Positions 29,740 through 39,085 of a DNA stretch of 64,000 bases are shown here, one piece after another (the first letter of the stretch is position 1; each line of letters opens with the position of its first letter). A program made the translations under genes and the position numbers. Source of the stretch: Lachnospiraceae bacterium (GTDB taxonomy: Bacteria > Bacillota > Clostridia > Lachnospirales > Lachnospiraceae). Under the pieces are notes generated by a model that had not been told where the DNA came from, did no database searches, and saw only the letters and a program-made list of their open reading frames with translations. Location: NCBI GenBank assembly GCA_017938485.1, contig JAGBBM010000045.1, positions 1-64,000 of the forward strand, in the 5' to 3' direction.

Positions 29740-30219
29740 TTAGTAGGTAATTGTTTTATTTTTTAAGTCTTCTTTCCAATAGCACTCATCGTAAACCTTG
29801 CAATCAAAGCAATTTCTCGATAGCTTATCCGCCTTAAACAAAATGTATCTCAAATCTTTTTTTGCCCCATTTAATTGCTTGTGATGAGCTATTGCATCTG
29901 CTATAAGAGCTACATCCTCCTGGCAAAATCCTGCTTCCTCAAGTATTTGTCTTGCAATACCCACTCCCACTTCGTGATGGGGAATTCCTTCTTTATATTC
30001 CACACTTCTTCCTATATCGTGCAAGAGAGCCATAGCATATACCAAGTCTTTTTCATACCCAAGACCTTCTTCTAAATTAATGATATAGCTAATCCTTGCC
30101 ACATCCAAACTGTGATTAATTCCATGGAGGCAAAATCTTCTTGACACCTCGGAATCCTCTATGTCTTTCATATAGCTTTGATATGTGAAATTTTTAAGTA
30201 TGTTATCTATCTTAACCAT
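29740..30219 (-). CDS. HD domain-containing protein
   Basis: A 159-aa HD-superfamily hydrolase: HGINHSLDVARISY, ALLHDIGRSVEY (the HD pair), PHHEVGVGIARQIL and ADAIAHHK. The ending carries a Cys cluster (CFDCKVYDECYW) that could bind metal. The start is uncertain: the ATG at 30219 is chosen, but a TTG at 30231 is possible, and neither has a strong ribosome site, consistent with coupling to folC. Placement among folate genes suggests a phosphohydrolase acting on a nucleotide or folate intermediate, but that is inference. Confidence 0.82.
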   Translation of the reverse strand: MVKIDNILKNFTYQSYMKDIEDSEVSRRFCLHGINHSLDVARISYIINLEEGLGYEKDLVYAMALLHDIGRSVEYKEGIPHHEVGVGIARQILEEAGFCQEDVALIADAIAHHKQLNGAKKDLRYILFKADKLSRNCFDCKVYDECYWKEDLKNKTITY

Positions 30220-30236
30220 ATTGTTTCCCAAACCTA

Positions 30237-31517
30237 CTAATCTTCTTCATCATATTGTAGATAATCTAAAATAAAAGAAAGTGAACCAGAAACCAGGATA
30301 ACGCTGTCTTTATCCGCCTTTTTCTTTGCAAGCTCTATAGCCATTTTTGAACTTTTGGCACAGTCAACTTCTATTCCACACTGAGCAATAAGTTTTGCCA
30401 GAATTTCCTTAGAAAGACCTCTAGGAGTATTAGGCGTTACAGTAATCACATAGTCCATAGTATCTTTTAATATATCTACCATGCGAGTATATTCTTTATC
30501 TTTCAATACACCTATTATATAGATTATTTTCTTATTTGTAAAATACTTGTTTACTGCCTCTTTAAGAAAAAGCCAAGCTGCCTCATTGTGAGCACCATCA
30601 ACATATATTGGTGGATTCTCAGAAACCCTAGTCAGTCTACCCAACCATTTTGTTTCTTTAAGACCATCATATATATCTTCATACTCTATCTTCACCTCAT
30701 TTATTGCAGAAAGCTTTTCAAGAACTTCTATAGCAACTATGGCATTATATATCTGATGTTCACCCAAAAGACTAATATCATATTCTTTTTCCTTATACAA
30801 GAATTTACTTCCTTCTATATCCATAGATAAAATCTTAAGAGCATCTGTACTTGCATAATACATCTTTGCACAGAGGTTCTTACTTATCTCGTCAAGTACC
30901 TTACTTACAACCTCTTCCTGAGCATAAGATACACAATGTCCATTAGGCTTTATTATCCCTGCTTTGTTAGCGGCAATTTCTTCAAGACTATCTCCAAGAA
31001 ACTGCATATGGTCCATACTAATAGATGCGAATACCGTAAGAAGGGGATTATCGATGACATTGGTTGCGTCCAAGAGACCACCCATACCACATTCAACAAG
31101 GACAAAATCCACATTTTCCTCATAAAAGTACTGAAATGCGATAGCAGTTTCTATCTCAAAAGCTGTAGGGTCATATCCCCCTTCGAAAACCATGTCATCT
31201 ACTATCTTTGATACCTTTTCAAGTAATTCACAAAATCTTTTTTCGGATATATATTCTTTATTAATCTGAAATCTTTCTCTATAGTCAAATATAGTTGGAG
31301 AAATATATCTTGCCACCTTATAACCTGCCTTAATCAAAGCCTCTTGAACAAACGCAAATATAGAGCCCTTACCATTTGTTCCTGCTATATGAAGACAAGC
31401 ACATTTATTTTGAGGATTGTCAAGTCGTAAAAGAAGTTCCTTTACATTAACTAAGCCCGGCACAGTGCCGAGCTTATTTTTATCCTCTATATAATTCATT
31501 GCCACAGTATACTCCAT
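30237..31517 (-). CDS. folC: Bifunctional folylpolyglutamate synthase / dihydrofolate synthase
   Basis: A 426-aa Mur-ligase-family enzyme that adds glutamate to folates. The P-loop is HIAGTNGKGSIFAFV, followed by DFVLVECGMGGLLDATN and VDGAHNEAAW. The ATG at 31517 is preferred over the in-frame GTG 9 bp upstream because GAGG lies 8 nt before the ATG, while it directly abuts the GTG. It lies 17 bp after the deacetylase gene. Confidence 0.95.
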   Translation of the reverse strand: MEYTVAMNYIEDKNKLGTVPGLVNVKELLLRLDNPQNKCACLHIAGTNGKGSIFAFVQEALIKAGYKVARYISPTIFDYRERFQINKEYISEKRFCELLEKVSKIVDDMVFEGGYDPTAFEIETAIAFQYFYEENVDFVLVECGMGGLLDATNVIDNPLLTVFASISMDHMQFLGDSLEEIAANKAGIIKPNGHCVSYAQEEVVSKVLDEISKNLCAKMYYASTDALKILSMDIEGSKFLYKEKEYDISLLGEHQIYNAIVAIEVLEKLSAINEVKIEYEDIYDGLKETKWLGRLTRVSENPPIYVDGAHNEAAWLFLKEAVNKYFTNKKIIYIIGVLKDKEYTRMVDILKDTMDYVITVTPNTPRGLSKEILAKLIAQCGIEVDCAKSSKMAIELAKKKADKDSVILVSGSLSFILDYLQYDEED

Positions 31518-31534
31518 GACTTTCACCTCATCGT

Positions 31535-32551
31535 CTACTCTTCAATTATGTATGTAACGTGCTGAACTGGTTCAGTATACTCATCAATAGGGCATATCTC
31601 ATAACCCTCTTCAATAAGTGTATCTATAAGTTCAGGAAGTGCCTCAACCGTATTATAATTATTCTTAAGATCATGCATCAAAACTATGGAATCACCTGGA
31701 TTATTTCTTACATATCCCATAACATTTGCATTTAACTGTTCTGGGGAAAGGTAAGCGTCCACAGCATCTCCTGAAAGAGAATTCCAATCATAATAGGTAT
31801 ATCCTTCTTCATAAAGATACTCCATAAGAAGTTGCATATCTACCCTTGATACGGTGTTAGAGCTACCACCAGGAAATCTATAATAGGTACTATCTACACC
31901 TGTTTGTTCATATATAAAATCATGAATCATAGTAACATCATACCTAAATGCTGCTAAATCCTTATACATAACATCATACATATGTGTATAAGAATGCATA
32001 CCGAGTGTATGACCATCCTCAACTATGCTACTATACTCATCCCACAAATCCTCGTCCTCAGTATAAACAACAAAAAACGTTGCCTTAACACCTTTTTCAC
32101 GAAGAATTTCAAGAATCTCGTCAGTGTATATACTAGGGCCATCATCAAAAGTGAGATAGACTTTTTTTCCATTAAGGTGTCGTGTATCACTTTCTGCCGC
32201 AGAAAGAACACCACCATCCTCAGTAGTGTTTTTTTCTATGTCATCAGAGGCAGCCTCATCCAAAGCTAAAAGTTCATCATCCGACATAATATCTTCATCC
32301 TGCTCACTGAGCTCATATATAACAGCTTCCTTCTCATCAATTGCTTTCTCTAATTCCTCTACTTGCTTATCCATACTGCTGAGCTTTCCAGCAAGATGAA
32401 TACACAAAAATACAGGAACCATACACAATAGACAAAAAGCAACAACTATAGCTCTCTTGATGGCATCCACATTCTTCCTATTATAAGACTCTGCATCAGC
32501 CAAGGAATTATCTATATCATATTCATTTTTTTCTTTTTTTAAATCTTCCAT
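31535..32551 (-). CDS. Membrane-anchored polysaccharide deacetylase (NodB homology domain)
   Basis: A 338-aa protein with a cytoplasmic N-terminus, one membrane helix at about residues 33-53, a coiled-coil/acidic stalk, then a NodB domain: YLTFDDGPS (Asp pair), HSYTH (metal His), RFPGGSSN, DWN and IVLMHD. Proteins of this class remove acetyl groups from peptidoglycan or other wall glycans outside the cell. All metal and catalytic residues look intact. A near-perfect promoter lies about 104-132 bp upstream. Heads a run with folC, the HD gene and folP. Confidence 0.92.
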   Translation of the reverse strand: MEDLKKEKNEYDIDNSLADAESYNRKNVDAIKRAIVVAFCLLCMVPVFLCIHLAGKLSSMDKQVEELEKAIDEKEAVIYELSEQDEDIMSDDELLALDEAASDDIEKNTTEDGGVLSAAESDTRHLNGKKVYLTFDDGPSIYTDEILEILREKGVKATFFVVYTEDEDLWDEYSSIVEDGHTLGMHSYTHMYDVMYKDLAAFRYDVTMIHDFIYEQTGVDSTYYRFPGGSSNTVSRVDMQLLMEYLYEEGYTYYDWNSLSGDAVDAYLSPEQLNANVMGYVRNNPGDSIVLMHDLKNNYNTVEALPELIDTLIEEGYEICPIDEYTEPVQHVTYIIEE

Positions 32552-32654
32552 AAATAATCCTTTACATATCCATATATTGTGGTATAATTACCTTATAATA
32601 CAAATTGTTTGGTAGCAGTCTTTTTAAATTCTCAAAAAAAGGCCGCTATTTTTC

Positions 32655-32683
32655 ATTTTATGTATTTTTTCAATTTATGTCAA
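32655..32683 (-). promoter_or_regulatory. Sigma-A type promoter of the deacetylase-folate operon
   Basis: On the minus strand a perfect TTGACA (32678-32683) lies 17 bp before TAAAAT (32655-32660). The start codon of the deacetylase gene is 103 bp downstream, leaving a leader of about 95 nt in which I recognise no known riboswitch. Confidence 0.8.
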
Positions 32684-32689
32684 GTTTTT

Positions 32690-33469
32690 TTATCTTTTCT
32701 TTACACTTTTATAGTATAGTTCTCGCCACTTTTTCCCCTCATTTTGTATATCTTTAGTGAATTTTTCAAGCTCTTCATACTGCTTTTTATAGTTTCGCTC
32801 CACATAATTTAAATCTACTTTTAACCTATTTTCATAATCCTTTTCTAACTTTTGCAACTGGATTTTGTAATTCTCTTTCTCTTTTTTCATATCATTTCTC
32901 AAAGCTATAAAATCCTCTTTTTCAAGAAAAATATGTTCTTTTATATCGATATCACTGTTACCTTCTCTTCTTAGAAAAAAATATCTGGAGTCTTTATTTT
33001 CTTTCAGGTCACAACAAAGAAACATGCCTTCTTTACCTTCAAAAAAAACATATTTCTCCACATTACTTTTATCTGCAAGTAACACTTTAATCTTTTTATT
33101 ATCTTCAGGAAAAATATATCTTATCTCCACATTTTCTGTGACTGGATTTTTCACCTGAAAAAAAATAGTAGGACATCCATCCATATCTATAGCTTTTAAA
33201 TCTTCCATATTCCACAGTTCATTTCCATCTGCAAAAAGAATCAGTCTTTGGTCAGTGGTTACATTCTGCCACACCAACTCTCTTGCCACAGTTATATATG
33301 CACAAAATATATCATTTTTATATTGCATACAGCTAAGACCTATATGATAATCCTTTGCCACCTGCTTTGTCTGTAGGATTTTATTTCCAAGGACTATACT
33401 ATAGTAAATGTTGTTACCTATAGAATAAAGAATCACTTTATTATTTCCAGCAGAAAAAATATACTCCAT
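32690..33469 (-). CDS. Hypothetical protein with C-terminal coiled coil
   Basis: I do not recognise the family. The ATG at 33469 has AGGTATAGGTATT before it; the frame extends 20 codons further without a ribosome site. The 259-aa product has an N-terminal two-thirds rich in short beta-type strands (MEYIFSAGNNKVILYSIG), like a WD- or propeller-type sheet. A charged coiled coil of about 70 residues follows (DMKKEKENYKIQLQKLEKD), then a basic end. No signal peptide. It is divergent from a secreted-looking Cys-rich protein gene; whether they work together is unknown. Confidence 0.6.
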   Translation of the reverse strand: MEYIFSAGNNKVILYSIGNNIYYSIVLGNKILQTKQVAKDYHIGLSCMQYKNDIFCAYITVARELVWQNVTTDQRLILFADGNELWNMEDLKAIDMDGCPTIFFQVKNPVTENVEIRYIFPEDNKKIKVLLADKSNVEKYVFFEGKEGMFLCCDLKENKDSRYFFLRREGNSDIDIKEHIFLEKEDFIALRNDMKKEKENYKIQLQKLEKDYENRLKVDLNYVERNYKKQYEELEKFTKDIQNEGKKWRELYYKSVKKR

Positions 33470-33571
33470 AATACCTATACCTAAATACCTTTTTACAATA
33501 TATGGAACAAAAAGAACAAAAATTCCCAAAGGGAATATAATATTGTAAGCATATTTGAAAGGAATAAATCT

Positions 33572-34480
33572 ATGTCTAATTGCTGCTCAAACAAAAGAAT
33601 TCTGAGTAATGCCATTGCAAACGGACTAAATACTGATAGTTGTATTGATATTTGCACCAATCCTCAATGTGGTGATCCAGAATATCTTACTGTTCTTGCA
33701 CCTGTAGTATACGATGAACTTGGGATTAATATCTGTCGTTCAGTTCCACTTCCTGCCACTACTATTACAGATTTCCCTACCGCAGTATATGCCAGTGCAG
33801 AAGTTATCGATATTTCTTACGAAATAAACGCCGGTGAAGATTCAGGTGTAACCATTTCACCTATTGCATCAAGAGGTAACTGCTATGAAATCGAATTATC
33901 CAATCTTTCTGTAACCTTTGCAGTTAAATTGTATGATTGCTGTAATCGTCTTCTCACTACACTTACATTGACAGGAATCATATATCTTCCTTCAGATGTT
34001 ACAGACGAGGGCTATGACGAAGATACTAACCCTTCATCTGTGGCATTAGAAATTTTTGCTCCATATGGTGTTATCTATACAGATGGTGCTGTGGATAGTC
34101 CTGATTTAAACTTTGTCGGTTTTTCTACTACTAACAACCAATTGGTACAGGGGTTAAATCTTATGTCCATTCCTAAGGTTTTAGACTTTGATTTAACTGG
34201 TGGTAGCATTACTATTGGTCTGACATTAATTGTAAAATCTATCTACTTCACACAGTACCAGCTTCCTCATAACGGAAGAGCCATTGTCTCAAAGGGAAGC
34301 TTAACCTCAAGCGAAGAATCAGTGTGTATGGATTTCGTAAACGGCAGTCTTCTCGACCGTAGCATCAAACCATTAGAGCCTTGCAATCCATACGATGCAA
34401 AATCCTCATGCACAACACCAGACCCAACACCTTGCATAGACGACGATGTACCAAGTTGTCCCTGCGATGTAACAGATTAA
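33572..34480 (+). CDS. Uncharacterised Cys-rich protein (302 aa)
   Basis: I do not recognise a characterised family. It begins MSNCCSNKRILSNAIANG and has a Cys-rich N-terminus (CIDICTNPQCGDPEY), a middle of beta-strand character with no charge clusters, and a Cys-rich C-terminus (ESVCMDFV, EPCNPYDAKSSCTTPDPTPC, CPCDVTD). No signal peptide is visible. Cys at both ends around a beta-rich body would suit a cross-linked coat or surface protein, for example of a spore, but that is inference. AAAGGAATAAATCT precedes the ATG. Confidence 0.6.
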   Translation: MSNCCSNKRILSNAIANGLNTDSCIDICTNPQCGDPEYLTVLAPVVYDELGINICRSVPLPATTITDFPTAVYASAEVIDISYEINAGEDSGVTISPIASRGNCYEIELSNLSVTFAVKLYDCCNRLLTTLTLTGIIYLPSDVTDEGYDEDTNPSSVALEIFAPYGVIYTDGAVDSPDLNFVGFSTTNNQLVQGLNLMSIPKVLDFDLTGGSITIGLTLIVKSIYFTQYQLPHNGRAIVSKGSLTSSEESVCMDFVNGSLLDRSIKPLEPCNPYDAKSSCTTPDPTPCIDDDVPSCPCDVTD

Positions 34481-34571
34481 TTTTCCAAAATTTTACTTAA
34501 GATTTATAAATATTCTCCAACAAAAAAGTCAATACTAGTTTTATTAAAACATAATTAAGGAGTATATTTAT

Positions 34572-34895
34572 ATGAAAAACTTAAAATCTAAATTACTTTT
34601 ATCAGCAACATTTGTGTTACTTTCATTCTCTCTTACAGCTTGTGGCGGAGATGACGAGACAACCAAAGACGGGAGTACTAGTACACAGATGGACACCACC
34701 GACACAAATAGAGACGACAATATTGTAGACGATGTTAAGGACGAAGTTAAGGATGTCACCGACGACATAGAAAATGGTGTTAACGATATTACCAACGACG
34801 TTGAAAATGGTGTGGATAATATGATGGATGGTAATAATAATCAAACAACTGAAAATGGTAACAACACTACAGAAAATAGTACAAATGGCAGATAA
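34572..34895 (+). CDS. Small acidic lipoprotein
   Basis: A 107-aa protein with a lipoprotein signal peptide: MKNLKSKLLLSATFVLLSFS and the lipobox LTAC, so the mature chain starts at Cys24. The mature part is almost all Asp, Asn, Thr, Glu and Gly with the repeated pattern D-V-E/K-D-x-V (VDDVKDEVKDVTDDIENGVN). It is low complexity and probably disordered outside the membrane. AAGGAGTATATTTAT precedes the ATG. Function unknown. Confidence 0.75.
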   Translation: MKNLKSKLLLSATFVLLSFSLTACGGDDETTKDGSTSTQMDTTDTNRDDNIVDDVKDEVKDVTDDIENGVNDITNDVENGVDNMMDGNNNQTTENGNNTTENSTNGR

Positions 34896-34900
34896 TAATT

Positions 34901-34926
34901 CAGACCCGGGGAAAATACCGGGTCTG
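34901..34926. terminator. Possible terminator hairpin
   Basis: A 9-bp perfect GC-rich stem CAGACCCGG/CCGGGTCTG with an 8-nt loop lies 6 bp after the lipoprotein stop, between convergent genes. No good T-run follows on either strand, so its strength is uncertain. Confidence 0.55.
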
Positions 34927-34940
34927 AAACAGTATACATA

Positions 34941-35300
34941 TTATTTTTCTTCATTCATAGAAAAAGCTTTTTTTAATTTGTTTTGCATGGCGTCATACTG
35001 AACGTACATCTTTTGCACACTATTTTCAAGAAGATAATAATGCATAACATAGGGAATAAGTAAAACCATAAGAGCCACAACCAGGGCAAATATAATAAGC
35101 TCCCCACTGTAATTAAGGTATAATATGGTTATTATTGTTCCTATGGCAAAAAGAACCATAACTATAAGATGCACAAGTCTTTCATGGGCAAAAAAAACCA
35201 TCTGAACAAGATGTTTTTTTATCTCCTCTTCCCAATCCCTATCTTCCTCCAAAAGAAGGTTATCTATGTAATCTAAATATGCTAAAATTCTTTTTTTCAT
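34941..35300 (-). CDS. Small membrane protein, uncharacterised (119 aa)
   Basis: A 119-aa protein with two membrane helices (about residues 43-60 and 67-90) and charged ends. The N-terminal part (ILAYLDYIDNLLLEEDRDW) looks helical and cytoplasmic. The spacing to AGGGG before the ATG is long (about 11 nt), so expression may be modest. No family recognised. Confidence 0.6.
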   Translation of the reverse strand: MKKRILAYLDYIDNLLLEEDRDWEEEIKKHLVQMVFFAHERLVHLIVMVLFAIGTIITILYLNYSGELIIFALVVALMVLLIPYVMHYYLLENSVQKMYVQYDAMQNKLKKAFSMNEEK

Positions 35301-35449
35301 GGCTGATACACCCCTTTTTTACTATCATATTATAGTTATACTTCTATTAAATAAAACTTTCAAGATTTTTTCCATAAATATATAATAGTATTAGTTAAAA
35401 AATAGTGATATAATACTAGTCATTAGAAGATTTTTTACGGAGGATACAT

Positions 35450-36820
35450 ATGCCAGATAATATAAATAACAATAACGATACTGATGATATGGACGAATAC
35501 GAAAAATATTGTTACCTTTGCAGACGTCCAGAATCCACAGCCGGCCCATTTATCAAAATGCCGGGAGATATACATATTTGTAACGAATGTATGCAAAAAA
35601 GCTTTGACTCATTTAACAGTAGTGCTATGCAGTACATAGACCTAAGTAAAATGGGTAATATTAATATGTCTCAATTTATGCCTTTTGACGATATACCTAA
35701 GTCTCAGAAGGTAAAGAAAAAGAAGAAAAAAGAGGAAAAGAAAGAGGAAGTACCTCTTACTATGGAGAATATCCCTGCCCCTCACAAGATTAAAGCAATG
35801 CTTGACGAATATGTAGTAGGTCAGGAATATGCAAAAAAAGCTATCTCTGTAGCTGTTTACAACCACTATAAGCGTGTTATAACCAATTCTATGGACGACA
35901 TAGAGATAGAAAAATCCAATATGCTTATGCTTGGACCAACTGGATGCGGAAAAACCTATCTGGTTAAAACCATTGCAAAGCTTCTAAACGTTCCTCTGGC
36001 AATCACTGATGCCACTACTCTTACTGAGGCTGGATATATCGGTGATGATGTAGAGAGTATACTCTCTAAGCTTCTTGCAGTTGCAGATAACGATGTGGAA
36101 AAGGCAGAGCGCGGAATAGTCTTTATAGACGAGATTGATAAGATTGCCAAAAAGAAAGAAACTCATAGTAGAGATGTAAGTGGAGAATCCGTACAGCAAG
36201 GACTCTTAAAAATCTTAGAAGGAGCAGATGTAGAAGTTCCTGTAGGTTCAGGTAGCAAAAATGCTATGACACCTATGACTACTATGAATACCCGCAACAT
36301 CCTTTTCATATGTGGCGGTGCCTTTCCTGAGATTGAAAAGATTATCAAGCAGCGACTCAACAAACAGTCTTCTATGGGCTTTAATGCTGACTTGAAGGAT
36401 AAGTATGACAAAGATGACAACATAATCAAGGAGGTAACCAACGAAGACCTTCGTGACTTTGGTATGATACCTGAGTTTTTGGGTAGACTTCCAGTGCTCT
36501 TTACCTTAGATGCCCTAGACAAGGATATGTACATCAAGATTCTAAAAGAGCCAAAGAACGCTATATTAAAACAGTACAAAAAACTACTTGCCTTAGACGA
36601 GGTTGAGCTTCTATTTGATGATTCAGCTTACGACGCTATCGCAGAAAAAGCACTTCAAAAGAAAACTGGTGCCAGAGCATTACGTGCCATCATAGAGAAA
36701 TTTATGTTAGATATTATGTATGAAATCCCTCGTGACGACAGTATCGGTCGAGTTACCATTACCGGTGATTATATCGAAGGAAAAGGTGCACCAATTATTG
36801 AATTAAGAGGAACTAACTAA
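35450..36820 (+). CDS. clpX: ATP-dependent Clp protease ATP-binding subunit ClpX
   Basis: A 456-aa AAA+ unfoldase. The N-terminal zinc-binding domain has CYLCRRPE and ICNECM. The AAA+ module starts about residue 110: Walker [15 protein letters not shown], Walker [15 protein letters not shown], sensor and arginine finger region [14 protein letters not shown] and the C-terminal [16 protein letters not shown] long Lys/Glu-rich linker ([12 protein letters not shown]) joins the two parts, longer than usual. clpP is not adjacent, unlike the common clpP-clpX pair. The ATG has ACGGAGGATACAT before it. Confidence 0.95.
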   Translation: MPDNINNNNDTDDMDEYEKYCYLCRRPESTAGPFIKMPGDIHICNECMQKSFDSFNSSAMQYIDLSKMGNINMSQFMPFDDIPKSQKVKKKKKKEEKKEEVPLTMENIPAPHKIKAMLDEYVVGQEYAKKAISVAVYNHYKRVITNSMDDIEIEKSNMLMLGPTGCGKTYLVKTIAKLLNVPLAITDATTLTEAGYIGDDVESILSKLLAVADNDVEKAERGIVFIDEIDKIAKKKETHSRDVSGESVQQGLLKILEGADVEVPVGSGSKNAMTPMTTMNTRNILFICGGAFPEIEKIIKQRLNKQSSMGFNADLKDKYDKDDNIIKEVTNEDLRDFGMIPEFLGRLPVLFTLDALDKDMYIKILKEPKNAILKQYKKLLALDEVELLFDDSAYDAIAEKALQKKTGARALRAIIEKFMLDIMYEIPRDDSIGRVTITGDYIEGKGAPIIELRGTN

Positions 36821-36833
36821 TTACGGAGGTCCT

Positions 36834-37541
36834 ATGAAACCTGTAATAATCGCTCACAGAGGAGCATCAGCTCTTGCTATGCACGAAAACAGTTTGGAGG
36901 CATTCCAAATAGCTATAGATATCAAAGCTGATTATGCAGAATTTGATATAAGAAAAACTAGTGATGATAAGCTTATAGTTTTTCACGATAATTCCTACCA
37001 GGGACATCAAATATCCTCTTTAACCTACGAAGAATTGTGTTCCCTTACCTCCGAAAAAGGCCTTCGTCCCCCTCTTCTTTATGAGGTTATAGCGCTTTGT
37101 AAAGGAAAAATCAAACTGGACATAGAGCTTAAGGAATCTGGATTCGAGAAAGATGTAGTAGATATAGTAAAAAAGGATTTTGACTATGATGAATTTATGA
37201 TAAAATCCTTTATAGATCAGGTAGTCCTTAATATAAAAGATATTGATTCCAGTATAAAAGCTGGCCTGTTAGTAGGTAAGAGCAAAGTAAGTTTTATCAC
37301 GAGACTAACAGAATACTACCCCAAAAAACGTTTAAATGCATGTAGGGCAGACTTTATATCTCCCCACTACAAATTCGTAACAAAAAGCTTTATAAAAAGA
37401 ATGAAGGCTCTAAAAAAGGATATCTACCTCTGGACTGTGAACAAAACGGAACTTATAGATAAGTATATGAAAAAATCCATCACAGGAATAATTACAGACC
37501 GACCAGATATAGCCCTTAAATCAAGGGAATATCTACAATAA
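36834..37541 (+). CDS. Glycerophosphodiester phosphodiesterase family protein
   Basis: A 235-aa GDPD-type TIM barrel: IIAHRGASALAMHENSLEAF at the N-terminus, AEFDIRKTSDDKLIVFHD, KLDIELKESG and the end segment IYLWTVNKTELIDKYM. The metal and acid/base residues (His-Arg, Glu-x-Asp, His) are present. It has no signal peptide and so acts in the cytoplasm. It is 13 bp after clpX and likely cotranscribed. TACGGAGGTCCT precedes the ATG. Confidence 0.93.
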   Translation: MKPVIIAHRGASALAMHENSLEAFQIAIDIKADYAEFDIRKTSDDKLIVFHDNSYQGHQISSLTYEELCSLTSEKGLRPPLLYEVIALCKGKIKLDIELKESGFEKDVVDIVKKDFDYDEFMIKSFIDQVVLNIKDIDSSIKAGLLVGKSKVSFITRLTEYYPKKRLNACRADFISPHYKFVTKSFIKRMKALKKDIYLWTVNKTELIDKYMKKSITGIITDRPDIALKSREYLQ

Positions 37542-37586
37542 TTATACAGAAAGGATTGCATATTTTGTATGCAAAGGGTATTAAAA

Positions 37587-38384
37587 ATGAACTACAAGAT
37601 AGGTTTTATCGGTTGTGGCAATATGGCTTCTGCCATTATATCAGGTCTTATAAGCAAGGCCGAGATTGAACCATTACAGATTATTGCATCCGACGCATCA
37701 AAGCTTGCTTTAGACAACATATCTGATAAGTTTGGTATACATACAACCTCTGACAATAAAAAGGTAGCAAAAGAAGCGGAAGTAGTTTTTCTCGCAGTAA
37801 AACCACAGTTTTATGAAAGTGTTATTGATGAGATAAAGGGACTAATCTCAGAGGAACAGATAATCGTAACTATTGCACCGGGAAAAACCCTTTCTTGGTT
37901 AGAAGAAAGACTTGGTTCAGTTAAAATTGTAAGAACTATGCCTAATACTCCTGCCTTGGTAGGAGAAGGCGTTACTGGAGTATGCAAAAATGACCATGTA
38001 TACGACGGGGAATTTGCATATATTATGACACTCCTTGAGAGCTTCGGTATGGCAGAACAGATTCCGGAATCACTTATGGACGTATGCGTATCCGTTAGTG
38101 GAAGTTCTCCAGCATATACATTTATGTTCATCGAAGCTATGGCAGATGCAGCTGTAGCGGATGGCATGCCAAGAGATAAAGCCTACAAGTTTGCCGCTCA
38201 GGCAGTTTTAGGCAGTGCTAAAATGGTTCTTGAAACCGGAAAGCACCCTGGGGAACTGAAGGATATGGTATGTTCACCAGGTGGAACAACTATAGAAGCT
38301 GTGCGAGTTCTCGAAGAAAAAGGATTTAGAAGCTCAGTTATAGAAGCTATGAAAGCATGTACAAAAAAAGCCAAGGGATTATAA
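37587..38384 (+). CDS. proC: Pyrroline-5-carboxylate reductase
   Basis: A 265-aa enzyme for the last step of proline synthesis. The N-terminus IGFIGCGNMASAIISG is the NAD(P)-binding loop; VVFLAVKPQFY, VRTMPNTPALVGEG and SGSSPAYTFMFIEAMADAAV with PGGTTIEAVRVLEEKG at the end are typical. The ATG at 37587 is chosen because AAGGG lies 8 nt upstream; an ATG at 37569 has no well-spaced site. A strong terminator follows. Confidence 0.95.
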   Translation: MNYKIGFIGCGNMASAIISGLISKAEIEPLQIIASDASKLALDNISDKFGIHTTSDNKKVAKEAEVVFLAVKPQFYESVIDEIKGLISEEQIIVTIAPGKTLSWLEERLGSVKIVRTMPNTPALVGEGVTGVCKNDHVYDGEFAYIMTLLESFGMAEQIPESLMDVCVSVSGSSPAYTFMFIEAMADAAVADGMPRDKAYKFAAQAVLGSAKMVLETGKHPGELKDMVCSPGGTTIEAVRVLEEKGFRSSVIEAMKACTKKAKGL

Positions 38385-38392
38385 AAAGCAAT

Positions 38393-38430
38393 AAAAAAGG
38401 GATAGCCAATTACTTGGCTATCTCTTTTTT
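38393..38430. terminator. Bidirectional terminator after proC
   Basis: A 17-bp stem (38393-38409 with 38414-38430, core GGGATAGCCAA/TTGGCTATCTC with one G-U) with a TTAC loop, an A-run on the left and a T-run on the right, between convergent genes. Confidence 0.9.
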
Positions 38431-38454
38431 AGGTTGGGTTATATAATTAAATAA

Positions 38455-38901
38455 TTATAATGCAAATGAACCTTCTTCGCCATCAGCAGTGAAGTATACC
38501 ATACCATTCTCTGGCTGATAATATACATTTAAAGTCTTAACTGACTTCTTGCCACTTACCTCTGCTGCCTTAGCAACGATATCAGCTGTAGCTACCTGTC
38601 CACCAGCATACTCAATAACAACGTTAGCTGTTGTAGCTGCCTTCTTTGCAGGTGCCTTCTTAGCTGGAGCCTTCTTCTCAGCTGCTGGCTTAGCCTCTGC
38701 CTTCTTTGCAGGTGCTTTCTTAGCTGCTGTCTTAGTCTCTACTGCCTTAGTCTCTGTCTTCTTCTCCTCAGCCTTTGTAGCTGCCTTCTTTGCAGGTGCC
38801 TTCTTAGCTGCTGTCTTAGTCTCTACTGCCTTAGTCTCAGCCTTCTTAGCTGCCTCTACCTTAGCCATAGTTGAATCAACTGTTGCCTTCTTAACTGCCA
38901 T
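38455..38901 (-). CDS. Lys/Ala-rich histone H1-like protein (DUF6465-type)
   Basis: A 148-aa protein. Residues 1-90 are a low-complexity Lys/Ala/Pro/Thr array with AAKKAPAKKA repeats, like histone H1 tails, and would bind nucleic acid or other acidic surfaces. Residues about 92-148 are a compact domain (VVIEYAGGQVATADIVAKAA, ending MVYFTADGEEGSFAL) that I recall as DUF6465 in Lachnospiraceae. The two halves suggest a nucleoid-associated or adaptor role, but this is inference. ACGGAGGATTTTAAG precedes the ATG. Confidence 0.78.
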   Translation of the reverse strand: MAVKKATVDSTMAKVEAAKKAETKAVETKTAAKKAPAKKAATKAEEKKTETKAVETKTAAKKAPAKKAEAKPAAEKKAPAKKAPAKKAATTANVVIEYAGGQVATADIVAKAAEVSGKKSVKTLNVYYQPENGMVYFTADGEEGSFAL

Positions 38902-39085
38902 CTTAAAATCCTCCGTAAAAATATATATCTTTTGCTACAATGATGTCTTTCTTGTTTCGCTAGGAAAGATATTAACCTTTTTTGAAAGATTTTGCAAGGT
39001 TTTTAAAAAATTTCTTAAGTATTTACCAATGGATTATAATTTTATTCCACAAAAAAATACATATTGCACAATAAAAAGCATACAA

